This document shows, in pieces, positions 42,641 to 50,649 of a stretch of 60,013 nt of DNA. How positions within the stretch are numbered: the stretch's first letter is position 1; each line of letters begins with the position of its first letter. Made by a program: the position numbers and the translations under genes. The stretch lies in NCBI RefSeq assembly GCF_001816145.1, contig NZ_MDZB01000099.1:1-60013 (forward strand). The letters are read 5' to 3'. The notes under the pieces are model-generated. The model did no database searches. It was not told the origin of the DNA and saw only the letters and a list, made by a program, of their open reading frames with translations. Origin of the DNA: Hymenobacter lapidarius (GTDB taxonomy: Bacteria > Bacteroidota > Bacteroidia > Cytophagales > Hymenobacteraceae).

Positions 42641-44845
42641 TTAAAACTTCACCCGCAGCTGGGCTTTCACGTCGCCGCGCAGCGAACCGGCAATTTCTTC
42701 CAGGCCGCTGCCCACGGTGTTCTGGTTGCGGTAGCGGGTTTCGGCGTAGCGCAGCCAGAGCGTAATGGCGCGGTTGACGCGGATTTCGGCGATGCCGTAG
42801 ACGCGGGTGCCCTGGCCGTAGAGGGCCGGGATGGACACGGCCAGCAGCACGTCCTGCTCGTACACGTACTGGCGGGTGTCGTAGTCGTCGGCGTCGAACA
42901 GGGCATAGCGGCCGGTGATTTTCAGCACCCGATTTACCTGGTAGCTCAGGTCCTGAGCCAGCACGTAGCCGCGCCGCCAGGCTAGGCCGGGGTCGTCGCG
43001 CAGGCGCGAAGCCTGCACACGGGTGCGCATCTCCAGGGCCGGACTGATGGCCGAGTTATAGTAGAGCAATACGCTCTGGCGCAGCTGCTCGCCGGGCAGC
43101 GGAACGGGGCGAATAACGCCGTCGGAAGGCAGGTCGCGGGGCTTGAGGCGCTGGCGCAGCTGGGCGTAGAGCAGGCTGGTTTTGGTGGGCGAGTAGGCGA
43201 GGCGCACGAGAGCGTCGTGGCCGGTGGTGGGGGCACTGGCCCGGTAGCGAAGCCACGGAAAGCTGAACTGGTCGTAGTAGGCCGATACTTCCCACCGGGC
43301 CACAGGCCGCACCTTGAGGCCGATGTAGACGCCGGTTTCGTTGATGTTGCGCGTGTTTTCGCTGAACGCGTTGCCGTAGAGGGTGTGGAAGTTCTTGTCG
43401 TAGTGCCGCACCAGCAGGGCCGCGTCCACGGTGGGGCCCAGGCTGGCCAGCAGGCCATTCACGGTGCCCAGGCCGCCGCTGCTGCTGCGGGCCGTTTCGC
43501 CAAAGAGCAGCAGGTTGCGCCACACGTAAGTGTAGTACAGGGACAGGGCCAGGTTGTCGGTGCCGCTGAATTCGTACCGGTTGTAGGGCTCCGCCCGCTT
43601 GAGCAGCGGCGTGCCGTAGTGCGTGTACACGCCGGTGGCGCCAATGCTGAGGTTGCTGTTGCGGCTGGTGTAGCCCACGTTGCCGCCCCCAATGGTTTCG
43701 TTCAGCTGGTGGCGGTTGGCCAGCTCGGAGGCCGTGCGATGGAAGCCCGTGTAGAGCAGGCCCGACGTAAACTCATCGAACTGCGCCAGCGAATCCTGTG
43801 CCTGCTGCAGGTTGGCGTCCACGTTTTTGTGCGAGGCAAAGGCCGTGGCCTGCACCGTGGGCGCCACCTGCACCGTGGCCGCCCCACCCCGGAAGAACGT
43901 GTTTTCGAGCAATGACGAATAGGCCCGCACGCCCACCGAGGAGCGGCGCAGGGTCGTAATCGTCTCGGCGCCCTTGCCCACGCCCAGGCCCGACGACAGC
44001 AGCAGGCCCTGCCCAAACTGCAGCTGGTAGTCGCCCAACGCCAGCGTTTTCAGCCGGCCCCGCTCCTGCACCAGGAAGTGGGCCGACACATAATCGGCCC
44101 CAAACTGGCCATTTTTGGGGTTCCAGGTCAGTTGCTCGCCGGCATCTTTCTCCATCGCAAAGCCCAGGCTGAAATCTTTGGTGTGGCTCACGCGGTAGCG
44201 TATCAGCATCTTATCGGGCGAGCCGAGGTAGCGCGTGGTGGGCCGGCCCTGGAACAGCGTGGGCGGGGTGTAGCCCTTGCGCTCCTGCAGCACCCGCTCG
44301 TAGCGCAGGTACAGGGCGTTGTTTTCTTCGCGGGCAATGCGCTGCCACAGCGACCCACGCCCCGCATTCACGTTGCTGCTGAGCACGCTCACGAAGGGCA
44401 GAATGCGGTGGATGGTCCGCAGGTCGTAGCCCTCGATGCTTTGCAGCTCGTACACGCTCAAAAGGTCGCCGTTCGTATCGCGGTGGCGCAGCAGGGTGGT
44501 TATCTGGTTTTCGTTCAGCAGCAGCAGCGACCGGAATTCCTCGCGGGTAGCGGTGTTGACGTTGATGGGCGTGGTGTAGTACTGCAGCAGCGTTTCGTAC
44601 AGGTCCTCAAACGGCACCTGGTCCGACTGAATTTCGGCGAATAACTCCTGCGTGAGCCGGTCCAGGTCGGGCGGGCGGCGCACAAAGTCTTGCGCCTTTG
44701 TGGAATGAGGAATGAGGAATGAAGAATGAAGAATTATTGCGAGTAGCAACCACAGGTGCGACCTTTTCCCTTTGCCCCGCGGGGGACAATGGGTCTGAGA
44801 GAAAATTTCCGGCCGGCAAATGGCAAATAGTAGCTGTGTTACCAT
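42641..44845 (-). CDS. Helix-hairpin-helix outer-membrane beta-barrel protein
   Basis: This is a secreted protein of about 734 residues. The N-terminal hydrophobic stretch LWLLLAIILHSSFLIPHSTKAQ, cleaved before QDF, serves as signal; the start at 44845 is the first Met and is uncertain. A ComEA-like helix-hairpin-helix region (about residues 85-155) reads INVNTATREEFRSLLLLNEN, GDLLSVYELQSIEGY and TIHRILPFV. The rest alternates like an outer-membrane barrel (LALGDYQLQFGQGLLL, NSNLSIGATGVYTHYG) and ends in KAQLRVKF with terminal Phe. Such HHH-barrel proteins are found in Bacteroidota but their job is unknown. Part of the signal peptide is encoded by the left tract of the repeat unit at 44703-45265. 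Confidence 0.8.
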   Translation of the reverse strand: MVTQLLFAICRPEIFSQTHCPPRGKGKRSHLWLLLAIILHSSFLIPHSTKAQDFVRRPPDLDRLTQELFAEIQSDQVPFEDLYETLLQYYTTPINVNTATREEFRSLLLLNENQITTLLRHRDTNGDLLSVYELQSIEGYDLRTIHRILPFVSVLSSNVNAGRGSLWQRIAREENNALYLRYERVLQERKGYTPPTLFQGRPTTRYLGSPDKMLIRYRVSHTKDFSLGFAMEKDAGEQLTWNPKNGQFGADYVSAHFLVQERGRLKTLALGDYQLQFGQGLLLSSGLGVGKGAETITTLRRSSVGVRAYSSLLENTFFRGGAATVQVAPTVQATAFASHKNVDANLQQAQDSLAQFDEFTSGLLYTGFHRTASELANRHQLNETIGGGNVGYTSRNSNLSIGATGVYTHYGTPLLKRAEPYNRYEFSGTDNLALSLYYTYVWRNLLLFGETARSSSGGLGTVNGLLASLGPTVDAALLVRHYDKNFHTLYGNAFSENTRNINETGVYIGLKVRPVARWEVSAYYDQFSFPWLRYRASAPTTGHDALVRLAYSPTKTSLLYAQLRQRLKPRDLPSDGVIRPVPLPGEQLRQSVLLYYNSAISPALEMRTRVQASRLRDDPGLAWRRGYVLAQDLSYQVNRVLKITGRYALFDADDYDTRQYVYEQDVLLAVSIPALYGQGTRVYGIAEIRVNRAITLWLRYAETRYRNQNTVGSGLEEIAGSLRGDVKAQLRVKF

Positions 44846-45265
44846 AAAAGATTCCTCGCCCTTTACTTAATTCTGGTGGTGTTCAAAATGGCGCGAAGGA
44901 TGCGGCAAACCTCTTCGCAATCGTTGTGCACGCTTTGAAAGGCGTCTTCGCTCAAATATTCGGTGGCCCGCAGCAGCTTGAGCCAGTAGCTGGTTTCCCG
45001 GGCCTCTTTGTAGGCAATGCTCATCTTGGCCGAAAAATCCGCTCGGGAAATGCCGCCGATTGCTTCTTCCACATTCGCCCCAATGGACGTCCCACTGCGC
45101 AAGAGCTGCTTGCTCAAAACAAACTCCTGTTGACTGTCGCGCAAAAAGCGGCACAGCTTCACCACACGCACCGCCAGGCCGAACGACTTGAAAGCAACGA
45201 CGTTCTCGCTCCCCTCTTCCACCGCACTGCCTAATTCCTCATTCTTCATTTCTCATTCTTCATTA
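44703..45265. mobile_element. Inverted heptamer-repeat unit carrying a four-helix-bundle gene
   Basis: Tracts of the heptamer GAATGAR lie at 44703-44736 (plus orientation) and 45232-45265 (minus orientation), matching at about 30 of 34 positions as inverted repeats. They enclose the S23-like gene, about 563 bp in total. The right tract supplies both the C-terminal MKNEK of the upstream gene and the first codons (MKNEE) of the S23-like gene. The left tract encodes part of the downstream gene's signal peptide. No target duplication is evident. Mobility is inferred from this structure. Confidence 0.5.
44863..45249 (-). CDS. Four-helix-bundle protein, S23 / 23S rRNA intervening-sequence type
   Basis: This 128-residue helical protein belongs to the S23 (IVS-encoded) family. 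It shows the core FGLAVRVVKLCRFL, LLRSGTSIGANVEEA, SRADFSAKMSIAYKEARET and YWLKLLRATEYL. Family members form pentameric four-helix bundles. Some are encoded in intervening sequences of 23S rRNA, and Avd of diversity-generating retroelements shares the fold. The molecular role of chromosomal orphans is unknown. The start ATG overlaps the TGA of the upstream gene (ATGA) and lies inside an inverted heptamer tract. There is no reverse transcriptase or variable repeat nearby, so it is not a DGR. It lies between two outer-membrane genes, which it seems to have split. Confidence 0.85.
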   Translation of the reverse strand: MKNEELGSAVEEGSENVVAFKSFGLAVRVVKLCRFLRDSQQEFVLSKQLLRSGTSIGANVEEAIGGISRADFSAKMSIAYKEARETSYWLKLLRATEYLSEDAFQSVHNDCEEVCRILRAILNTTRIK

Positions 45266-46178
45266 AGCGCAGCGTCACGCTTACGTGCTGGCTAAAGCCC
45301 AGCGTTTGCTGAAACGCGGCCGCGTAATCAATCTGGAAAGCCCCGGCCACCAAGCCCAGACCGGCACTGGCCTGCTCGGTGAGGGAGGCCAGGCCCAGCC
45401 GCGCGGCCAGGATGGGCACCGGCCGGTACTCCAGGCCCACCTTCACGTTGGCGTTGCGCTCCACGTCTTTCTCGGTTTCCACCAGCAGCACCACCTGGGT
45501 GCTGGGGCGGTAGGCCAGGCCGGCCTTGAGCACGGTGGGTATTCGCTCGTTCTGGTAGCTGGCCAGCCTGCTCTGGCTCAGGTTGTAGAGCGAGGCGCCG
45601 AAGCTGAGCCGCTGGGGCACAATCTCAATCTGGCCGCCCAGGGTGCCGAGTAGCACGCGCCGGCTGCCCAGGCCCTCAATGCTCACCTGCAGCACGTCGA
45701 TGCGCCCGCCCAGGCTGATTTGCCCGAAGCGGTAGCCGTAGCCGGCGCCCACGCGGGTTTCGTTGTAGAGCTGCGCGCCAAAGCGCTGCACCTCTACCGC
45801 TACCACCCCGTGCCGTGCCCAGCTGTGCGCCGCCGCCGCTTGAACGGGCGCAGCGCCATCGGCCACGGCCGGGCCCATCGGCCGACCCAGGGGCAGGGCC
45901 ACGGTGAGTGCCCCCACGTTCAGCGCCGAGCTGAAGTAGCGGTTTTCGGCATAAAAGCCCACCGTGGGCTGCTGTATCTCGCTCAGGCCCGCTACGTTGT
46001 TGCCCATGCTCCATACCTCGCCGGCCAGCGCCACCGACGCATTACTGAGCCCTGCCGCCCGGGCGCCGCGCACGCCGGGGCCGTTGCCTTGGGCCGCCGC
46101 TGTGGCCGCCGGCAACACGGCAGACAAGACCAACAAGTACTTAAGAATTGAAAGATATCCAGGTAGACAGTGTTGCAT
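45246..46178 (-). CDS. PorV/PorQ-like outer-membrane protein
   Basis: This 310-residue barrel starts at 46178 (MQHCLPGYLSILKYLLVLSA) with a signal ending in ATAAAQ. GVRGARAAGLSNASVALAGEVWSMGNNVAGLSEI is the N-terminal pattern typical of PorV/PorQ-type FadL-like barrels; the pattern spans about residues 28-62. The body shows strand-rich Tyr/Gly segments (RVGAGYGYRFGQISLGGRID). In type IX secretion PorV carries cargo and PorQ serves the surface, but many relatives have no known role. Its C-terminal residues LMKNEK come from the heptamer tract of the adjoining repeat unit, so the native end was probably altered by insertion. Confidence 0.7.
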   Translation of the reverse strand: MQHCLPGYLSILKYLLVLSAVLPAATAAAQGNGPGVRGARAAGLSNASVALAGEVWSMGNNVAGLSEIQQPTVGFYAENRYFSSALNVGALTVALPLGRPMGPAVADGAAPVQAAAAHSWARHGVVAVEVQRFGAQLYNETRVGAGYGYRFGQISLGGRIDVLQVSIEGLGSRRVLLGTLGGQIEIVPQRLSFGASLYNLSQSRLASYQNERIPTVLKAGLAYRPSTQVVLLVETEKDVERNANVKVGLEYRPVPILAARLGLASLTEQASAGLGLVAGAFQIDYAAAFQQTLGFSQHVSVTLRLMKNEK

Positions 46179-46285
46179 AGCGGGAAGGTAATATCCTGAA
46201 GGCAAATGGTTGAGGTTTGGGCCGAAATTATTTTGCGGGCCTTCGCGGTTATGCATTCCGGCCCCTCTGCCGAACTTACCGCCGT

Positions 46286-47020
46286 ATGCCCCGCTCCTTC
46301 TCTGCCGCGCCGCGCCGCGAAACCCTTCTCTACCAGAACCGCCCCCTGCACTACACGCTGGTGTTCCGGTCGCGGCGCACCATCGGCTTTGCCGTGAAGC
46401 CCGATGGCAGCGTGCACGTGAGCGCCCCCGCCGGCATTCCGGCCGAGTGGGTAGCCCAGCAGGTGCTCAAGCGAGCCGACTGGATACTGAAGCACCAGGA
46501 GACGTTCGCGTCCCGGCCCCTGCCCGCGCCATCGTGCCGCTTTGAGGCGGGCAGCACGCACTTTTACCTCGGCCAGCCCCACCAGCTGCGCTTTGCTGAG
46601 GCCCGCAGGCTCGCCGTGAGCGCAGCAGAAGGCGAACTGGTGCTGCACGCTCCCACTCCGCTCACTGCCGAACAGGCCGAAGCCCTGCTGCACACCTGGT
46701 ACGTCCGCCAGGCTGGGCCCGCCTTTGCCGCGTCGCTGGAGCGCGTGTGGCCCCGCTTTGCCGAGTTCAACCTCCGCCGCCCCACCCTGGCGGTGCGCAG
46801 CATGCGCACCCGCTGGGGCAGCTGCACGCCCAGCACGGCCCGCATCCGCCTCAGCCCCGAGCTCCTGCGCGCCCGCCCCGAATGCTTGGATTACGTGGTG
46901 CTGCACGAGTGCTGCCACCTGCTGGTGGGCGACCACTCCAAAGCGTTTTACGACCTGCAAACGCGGCTCATGCCCGACTGGGGACGCTGGAAAGACGAGC
47001 TGAACGCCCTACCGAAATAG
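46286..47020 (+). CDS. YgjP/M48-like zinc metallopeptidase (DUF45)
   Basis: This 244-residue soluble protein starts at 46286. It belongs to the YgjP/DUF45 family: beta-rich N-terminal part ([26 protein letters not shown]), then [23 protein letters not shown] and the zinc site [19 protein letters not shown]. In HECCH the HExxH motif is fulfilled (His-Glu-Cys-Cys-His), with the third ligand expected in GDHSKAFY. These are predicted metal-dependent peptidases with unknown natural substrates. It is followed by yidD on the same strand, and is divergent from the PorV-like gene. Confidence 0.88.
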   Translation: MPRSFSAAPRRETLLYQNRPLHYTLVFRSRRTIGFAVKPDGSVHVSAPAGIPAEWVAQQVLKRADWILKHQETFASRPLPAPSCRFEAGSTHFYLGQPHQLRFAEARRLAVSAAEGELVLHAPTPLTAEQAEALLHTWYVRQAGPAFAASLERVWPRFAEFNLRRPTLAVRSMRTRWGSCTPSTARIRLSPELLRARPECLDYVVLHECCHLLVGDHSKAFYDLQTRLMPDWGRWKDELNALPK

Positions 47021-47136
47021 CCGGCGGTTGGGTATCCCATTACGCCGGCAGCAGCCCGGCTTTCCAGCGCAGTTTCGGGGCCGCTGTACGTGTAGCTCGC
47101 CCTGTTCCCATATTCGTTCCGGCTTACCTTCACCTT

Positions 47137-47358
47137 ATGTCCCGGCTTTTTCGTGCGCTTTTTCTAGGCTTGGTGTGGTTTTACCGCCACTTCATCTCGC
47201 CACTCAAGCCGGCCAGCTGCCGCTACACGCCCACCTGCTCAGCCTACGCGGCCCAGGCCATCACCAAGTACGGGCCGTGGCGTGGGGGGCGCCTGGCCCT
47301 GCGACGCATTGCCAGCTGCCACCCCTGGGGCGGCCACGGCTACGACCCCGTACCCTAG
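47137..47358 (+). CDS. yidD: Membrane protein insertion efficiency factor YidD
   Basis: YidD is a small inner-membrane-associated protein that aids membrane protein insertion with YidC. This one has 73 residues from 47137. It starts with an amphipathic/hydrophobic helix ([20 protein letters not shown]) and the three conserved Cys in [12 protein letters not shown] and [14 protein letters not shown]. The last motif is the family signature. In many bacteria it is next to rpmH and rnpA; here it is displaced. Confidence 0.94.
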   Translation: MSRLFRALFLGLVWFYRHFISPLKPASCRYTPTCSAYAAQAITKYGPWRGGRLALRRIASCHPWGGHGYDPVP

Positions 47359-47405
47359 CAGACGGCCTTCGTATAGGGGGAATCACCACCATTTCCTTTT
47401 GTTCG

Positions 47406-48317
47406 ATGCGCTTCTTCCTCCTTCTGCCGGCTGCATTTGCCGCATTACTCACCGTTTCCTCCGGGTGCTCCGAGGCCAAAATCGATGACTCTGCCGCCCT
47501 TGCCAAGGCCTATGAGGGCAAGCCCAAGAAAAAGCAAGAAAAAGAGTCCCTCGAAAATCGCATGATTGACGCGTCCATGCCCGGCCTGCGCCGCGTGGGC
47601 AGCCTCGACGGCGTGTCGGAAAGCTCCGGCCTGGCCGCCGGCCCCCAACCGGGCACCTACTACAGCTTCGGCGACAACGGCAACGCCGCTATCATTTACC
47701 AAGTGGACGGCACGGGCCGCGTGACCAACGAGCTATCCATTGGCTCCAAAAACAAGGACTGGGAGAGCCTCACCCGCGACCCGCAGGGCAACTACTTCAT
47801 CGGCGACTGCGGCAACAACAACTCCGACCGCCGCGACCTGCGCCTGCTGCGCTTCAAGCCCGCCACGCCCCAGCAAGTCGACAAAATCGAGTTTACCTAC
47901 GCCGACCAGACCGAGTTTCCACCCAAGAAGAAGCAGCGCAATTTTGATTGCGAAGCCACCCTCTGGCACGAAGGCAAAATATGGCTTTTCACCAAAGACC
48001 AGCAGCAAAAATCCAGCAACGTGTACACCGTGCCCGACCAACCCGGCCAGCACACTGCCCAGCGCGTAACCAGCCTCGCCATTCCGGGCCAGGTGACTGA
48101 TGCGGCCCTGAGCCCCAGCGGCCGCCGCCTGGTGCTGCTGGCCCGCGGCGAGCTATTCATCCTCGACGGCAACTCCTGGGCCGATATTCTGAAGGCCACG
48201 CCCCGCCAGGTAGACCTCAGCGGCACCGGCCAAACGGAAGGCGCCGAGTTTAAGGACGAAAAAACGCTGGTCATCAGCACCGAAGAAGGCGGGCTCTACG
48301 AGTTTACGCTGCCCTAA
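47406..48317 (+). CDS. Beta-propeller-like lipoprotein of unknown function
   Basis: This 303-residue lipoprotein has a signal ending LTVSSGC (Cys at about 21), followed by a charged, Lys-rich linker (YEGKPKKKQEKES). The rest forms repeated beta blades: SGLAAGPQPGTYYSFGDNGN, DWESLTRDPQGNYFIGDCGNNNSDRRDLRLLRF, NFDCEATLWHEGKIWLFTKDQ and LVISTEEGGLYEFTLP. This resembles the SdiA-regulated or esterase-like phytase beta-propellers, but no catalytic set is assignable. It is translated after yidD with 47 bp between, and ends at a strong terminator. Confidence 0.75.
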   Translation: MRFFLLLPAAFAALLTVSSGCSEAKIDDSAALAKAYEGKPKKKQEKESLENRMIDASMPGLRRVGSLDGVSESSGLAAGPQPGTYYSFGDNGNAAIIYQVDGTGRVTNELSIGSKNKDWESLTRDPQGNYFIGDCGNNNSDRRDLRLLRFKPATPQQVDKIEFTYADQTEFPPKKKQRNFDCEATLWHEGKIWLFTKDQQQKSSNVYTVPDQPGQHTAQRVTSLAIPGQVTDAALSPSGRRLVLLARGELFILDGNSWADILKATPRQVDLSGTGQTEGAEFKDEKTLVISTEEGGLYEFTLP

Positions 48318-48350
48318 ATCCGGCCTACGCAGAGCCGTTCAGGCTCGTCT

Positions 48351-48412
48351 CAAAACGAACGCCCCCTGGCACGAACTCTGGTAAAGAGTCATCGCAGGGG
48401 GCGTTCGTTTTG
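48351..48412. terminator. Bidirectional terminator between the lipoprotein gene and lgt
   Basis: CAAAACGAACGCCCCCTG (48351-48368) pairs perfectly with CAGGGGGCGTTCGTTTTG (48395-48412). A and T runs inside the arms let it function on both strands. Confidence 0.9.
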
Positions 48413-48471
48413 TGATGGTTGAGCAGGCCAGCGGCAACCGCTGCTGGCCTGCAGCAGCGGCACCGCGCCGC

Positions 48472-49440
48472 TTATTTTTTGGTCCCGCGGGGCTGGGTAT
48501 AGCTCGGCACCGGGCCGGCCGGCGGCGGAGTGGATGTCGGCACCGCAGCCGGAGCCCCGTCTTCCCGGCCCAGGTCGCGCGGGGCGTAGCCGTACGGGTT
48601 TTGGGGGTCCTTGCCCGCGCGCCACAGCACCCAGATACCGATAAAAATCATTGGTATGCTCAGCAGTTGGCCTTGGTTGAACAGGTTGCCGTCTTCAAAA
48701 GCCACTTGGTTTTCCTTTAGGTATTCGCCCAAAAAGCGCTGGGTGAACAGCAGCACCACAAACAGCCCAAACAGCTGCCCGCGGGGCGTGCGCACTTTGG
48801 TGCGGTTCCACATGAAGTAGAGCAAAATGAGCAGGAACACGCAGAATAGGGCCTCGTAGAGCTGCGTGGGGTGGCGCGGCACGGCCACACCCTGAATCAG
48901 GTGCTCGGTGTCGCGGGGGAAGATAAAAGCCCACGGCACGTCGGTGGGCTTGCCCACGATTTCGGAATTCATCAGGTTGCCGGTCCGGATGCAGGCGCCG
49001 CCCAACGCTACCACAATCACAATGCGGTCGAGCACCCACAGGTAATCGAACTTATTGTTGCGGGCAAACAGCCAGCAGGCCAGCAAGATGCCAATGGTGG
49101 CGCCGTGGCTGGCCAAGCCGCCCTGCCAGATGCGAAACACCACCATGGGGTCGGCCACCAGCGCGTCGAAGTCATAGAACAGCATGTGCCCCAGCCGCGC
49201 GCCCACAATGGTGCCGATGAGCATGTAGATGGTAATCACATCGACCCACTGCGGCGACGTGCGCTCCGAGCGGTAGATGTGGTTGAGCACGAACGTGCCC
49301 ACCACAAACGGCAGCATGAAAAACAGCCCGTACCAGCGCAGCGTAATCGGCCCCAGCTGCGTGCCAAACACCGTCCACGGGCCAAAAGCGTGAATGATGG
49401 GGTCGACGTCCCAGTAAACAGAAGCAAGAAATGGCAGCAT
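48472..49440 (-). CDS. lgt: Prolipoprotein diacylglyceryl transferase
   Basis: Lgt transfers diacylglycerol from phosphatidylglycerol to the lipobox Cys, the first step in lipoprotein maturation. The 322-residue integral inner-membrane protein starts at 49440 (MLPFLASVYWDVDPII). A longer TTG start at 49467 overlaps the promoter box and is rejected. About seven helices are visible, with LGHMLFYD, the signature GLASHGATIGILLA, and GACIRTGNLMNSEIVGKPT containing the conserved Arg/Asn/Glu. The tail (PTSTPPPAGPVPSYTQPRGTKK) is a Pro-rich extension. Several proteins in the window carry lipoboxes that depend on it. Confidence 0.95.
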   Translation of the reverse strand: MLPFLASVYWDVDPIIHAFGPWTVFGTQLGPITLRWYGLFFMLPFVVGTFVLNHIYRSERTSPQWVDVITIYMLIGTIVGARLGHMLFYDFDALVADPMVVFRIWQGGLASHGATIGILLACWLFARNNKFDYLWVLDRIVIVVALGGACIRTGNLMNSEIVGKPTDVPWAFIFPRDTEHLIQGVAVPRHPTQLYEALFCVFLLILLYFMWNRTKVRTPRGQLFGLFVVLLFTQRFLGEYLKENQVAFEDGNLFNQGQLLSIPMIFIGIWVLWRAGKDPQNPYGYAPRDLGREDGAPAAVPTSTPPPAGPVPSYTQPRGTKK

Positions 49441-49464
49441 GTGGCGCAGGAATGAAATAAGGCT

Positions 49465-49472
49465 CAAAGGTA
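49465..49472 (-). promoter_or_regulatory. -7 promoter element (TACCTTTG) of lgt
   Basis: An exact TAnnTTTG match on the minus strand, 24 bp upstream of the lgt ATG; initiation at about 49460 leaves a leader of about 20 nt. No TTG lies at ideal spacing. Confidence 0.6.
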
Positions 49473-49543
49473 GTGCTACCGATGAACTTGATGGTTTTTG
49501 ATAATAGCAGCAACGCGAAGCAGCGCGCTAGTTGGCAGTTTAG

Positions 49544-49855
49544 CTACTGCGAATGAGACCGTAGCGGCTGCGCTGAGTCCGGGGCAGTGGCCGGATTGGC
49601 GGCCGGCGCCGGGCGCAAAGCCCCAACATCGCCGCTGAGTGCCAGCATTATCACGCCGAGCAGCGCCGCGTAGGCCGGGCGGAGCATCCACAGGGGCACG
49701 GCCCGGCCTGGAGCCAGTGGGCGGCTGGAGAGCCGGGCGCTTACCCGGTTGTAAAAGAACGGACGGGGCTGCCCTTGCGCCTGGTCTTGCAACTGGCGCA
49801 TCAGGTCCTCCCATTCTTCCTCATCGGGAGCCGGGCGAAATGCTGAATCAGACAT
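49544..49855 (-). CDS. Small single-span membrane protein, candidate anti-sigma factor
   Basis: This 103-residue protein has an acidic N-terminus (MSDSAFRPAPDEEEWEDLMRQLQDQ), a central segment with one predicted membrane span (LRPAYAALLGVIMLALSG, about residues 58-76) and a short Pro/Ala tail. Its ATG lies within the final codons of the ECF sigma gene (8-bp overlap, ATGTCTGA), the arrangement of sigma/anti-sigma pairs. It lacks the zinc-binding HxxxCxxC motif, so it is not a ZAS-type anti-sigma. A regulatory role is inferred from gene order and topology. Confidence 0.65.
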   Translation of the reverse strand: MSDSAFRPAPDEEEWEDLMRQLQDQAQGQPRPFFYNRVSARLSSRPLAPGRAVPLWMLRPAYAALLGVIMLALSGDVGALRPAPAANPATAPDSAQPLRSHSQ

Positions 49856-50465
49856 AGCGAAGGTGGGGTTGAACGTGTTTGCGAAGTGTTTGCCGGGCCC
49901 GGAACAGCAGGGATTCCACGGCGGGCACGGTAGTGTTCAGCACCGCCGCTATTTCATCGTAGCGCAGCCCTTGTTCGTGGCGCAGGGTGAAGACCACCTG
50001 TTGCTGGTCGGGTAGCCGGGCGATGTGGTCGAGCAAGAGCTGGAGCTGCTGCTGGCCTTCGAGCAGCGCCTGTGGGTGGGCGTGGTCGGGCGGCTCGTGC
50101 AAAACGGCGTTGTCGAAGCCCAGCACGCTGGTAAAATGAGCGAAGCGCTTTTTAGCCTGGGCCTTTCGGCGGGTTTTGAGGGCCCGTGAAGTGGCAAGCC
50201 GGTAGAGCCAGGTCGTGAGCGAAGCCTCGCCCCGAAATCGGGAAATGGTCTGGTAAACTTCTACAAAGACCTCCTGAGCAACATCTTCCGCCTCTTCGGC
50301 AGTGCGCAGCAAGGAAAATGCCGTCCGGTAAACCCGGTCCTGGTAACGCGCCACCAACGTTCGGAAAGCCGCTTCGCTGCCCAACTGCAATTCCGCTACC
50401 AGGTCCGCCTCGGCATCCGCCATTCCAGCGTCAGGCAAGCGGGTACTGGCCGGCGAGTCGGGCAT
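49848..50465 (-). CDS. ECF-type RNA polymerase sigma factor
   Basis: This sigma-70 family protein of about 205 residues has region 2 (about 40-105: LGSEAAFRTLVARYQDRVYRTAFSLL...EEAEDVAQEVFVEVYQTI) and region 4 (about 145-195: LPDQQQVVFTLRHEQGLRYDEIAAVLNTTVPAVESLLFRARQTLRK), with no region 1 or 3. Two Met codons, at 50465 and 50423, could start it; the shorter would give 191 residues. Its 3' end overlaps the small membrane protein gene, so the two are co-translated. ECF factors respond to envelope or other stress; no target promoter was found in the window. Confidence 0.92.
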   Translation of the reverse strand: MPDSPASTRLPDAGMADAEADLVAELQLGSEAAFRTLVARYQDRVYRTAFSLLRTAEEAEDVAQEVFVEVYQTISRFRGEASLTTWLYRLATSRALKTRRKAQAKKRFAHFTSVLGFDNAVLHEPPDHAHPQALLEGQQQLQLLLDHIARLPDQQQVVFTLRHEQGLRYDEIAAVLNTTVPAVESLLFRARQTLRKHVQPHLRYV

Positions 50466-50649
50466 CAAAAGCAGCGGAAGGGAGTAAGCCACGAAAGAAC
50501 GAGCAGCAGCGTGAATGAAGGCCGACACCTGCGCGTGGTCGGGTGGGGCTACAAAGCATCAGGCCCCAACTACCGGAGAAACTTGCGCGGACTCTCGCTT
50601 TTATTTTTTTATTCGCACTGCCCACGCGCCGCACCAGCTAAAGCAGGTG

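Noticed and set aside
44863..45249. Diversity-generating retroelement around the S23-like (Avd-fold) gene
   Set aside because: No reverse transcriptase, template repeat or variable repeat is visible within the window near this gene.
49441..49467. N-terminal extension of Lgt starting at a TTG
   Set aside because: It overlaps the -7 box at 49465 and the ATG at 49440 gives the family-typical N-terminus.
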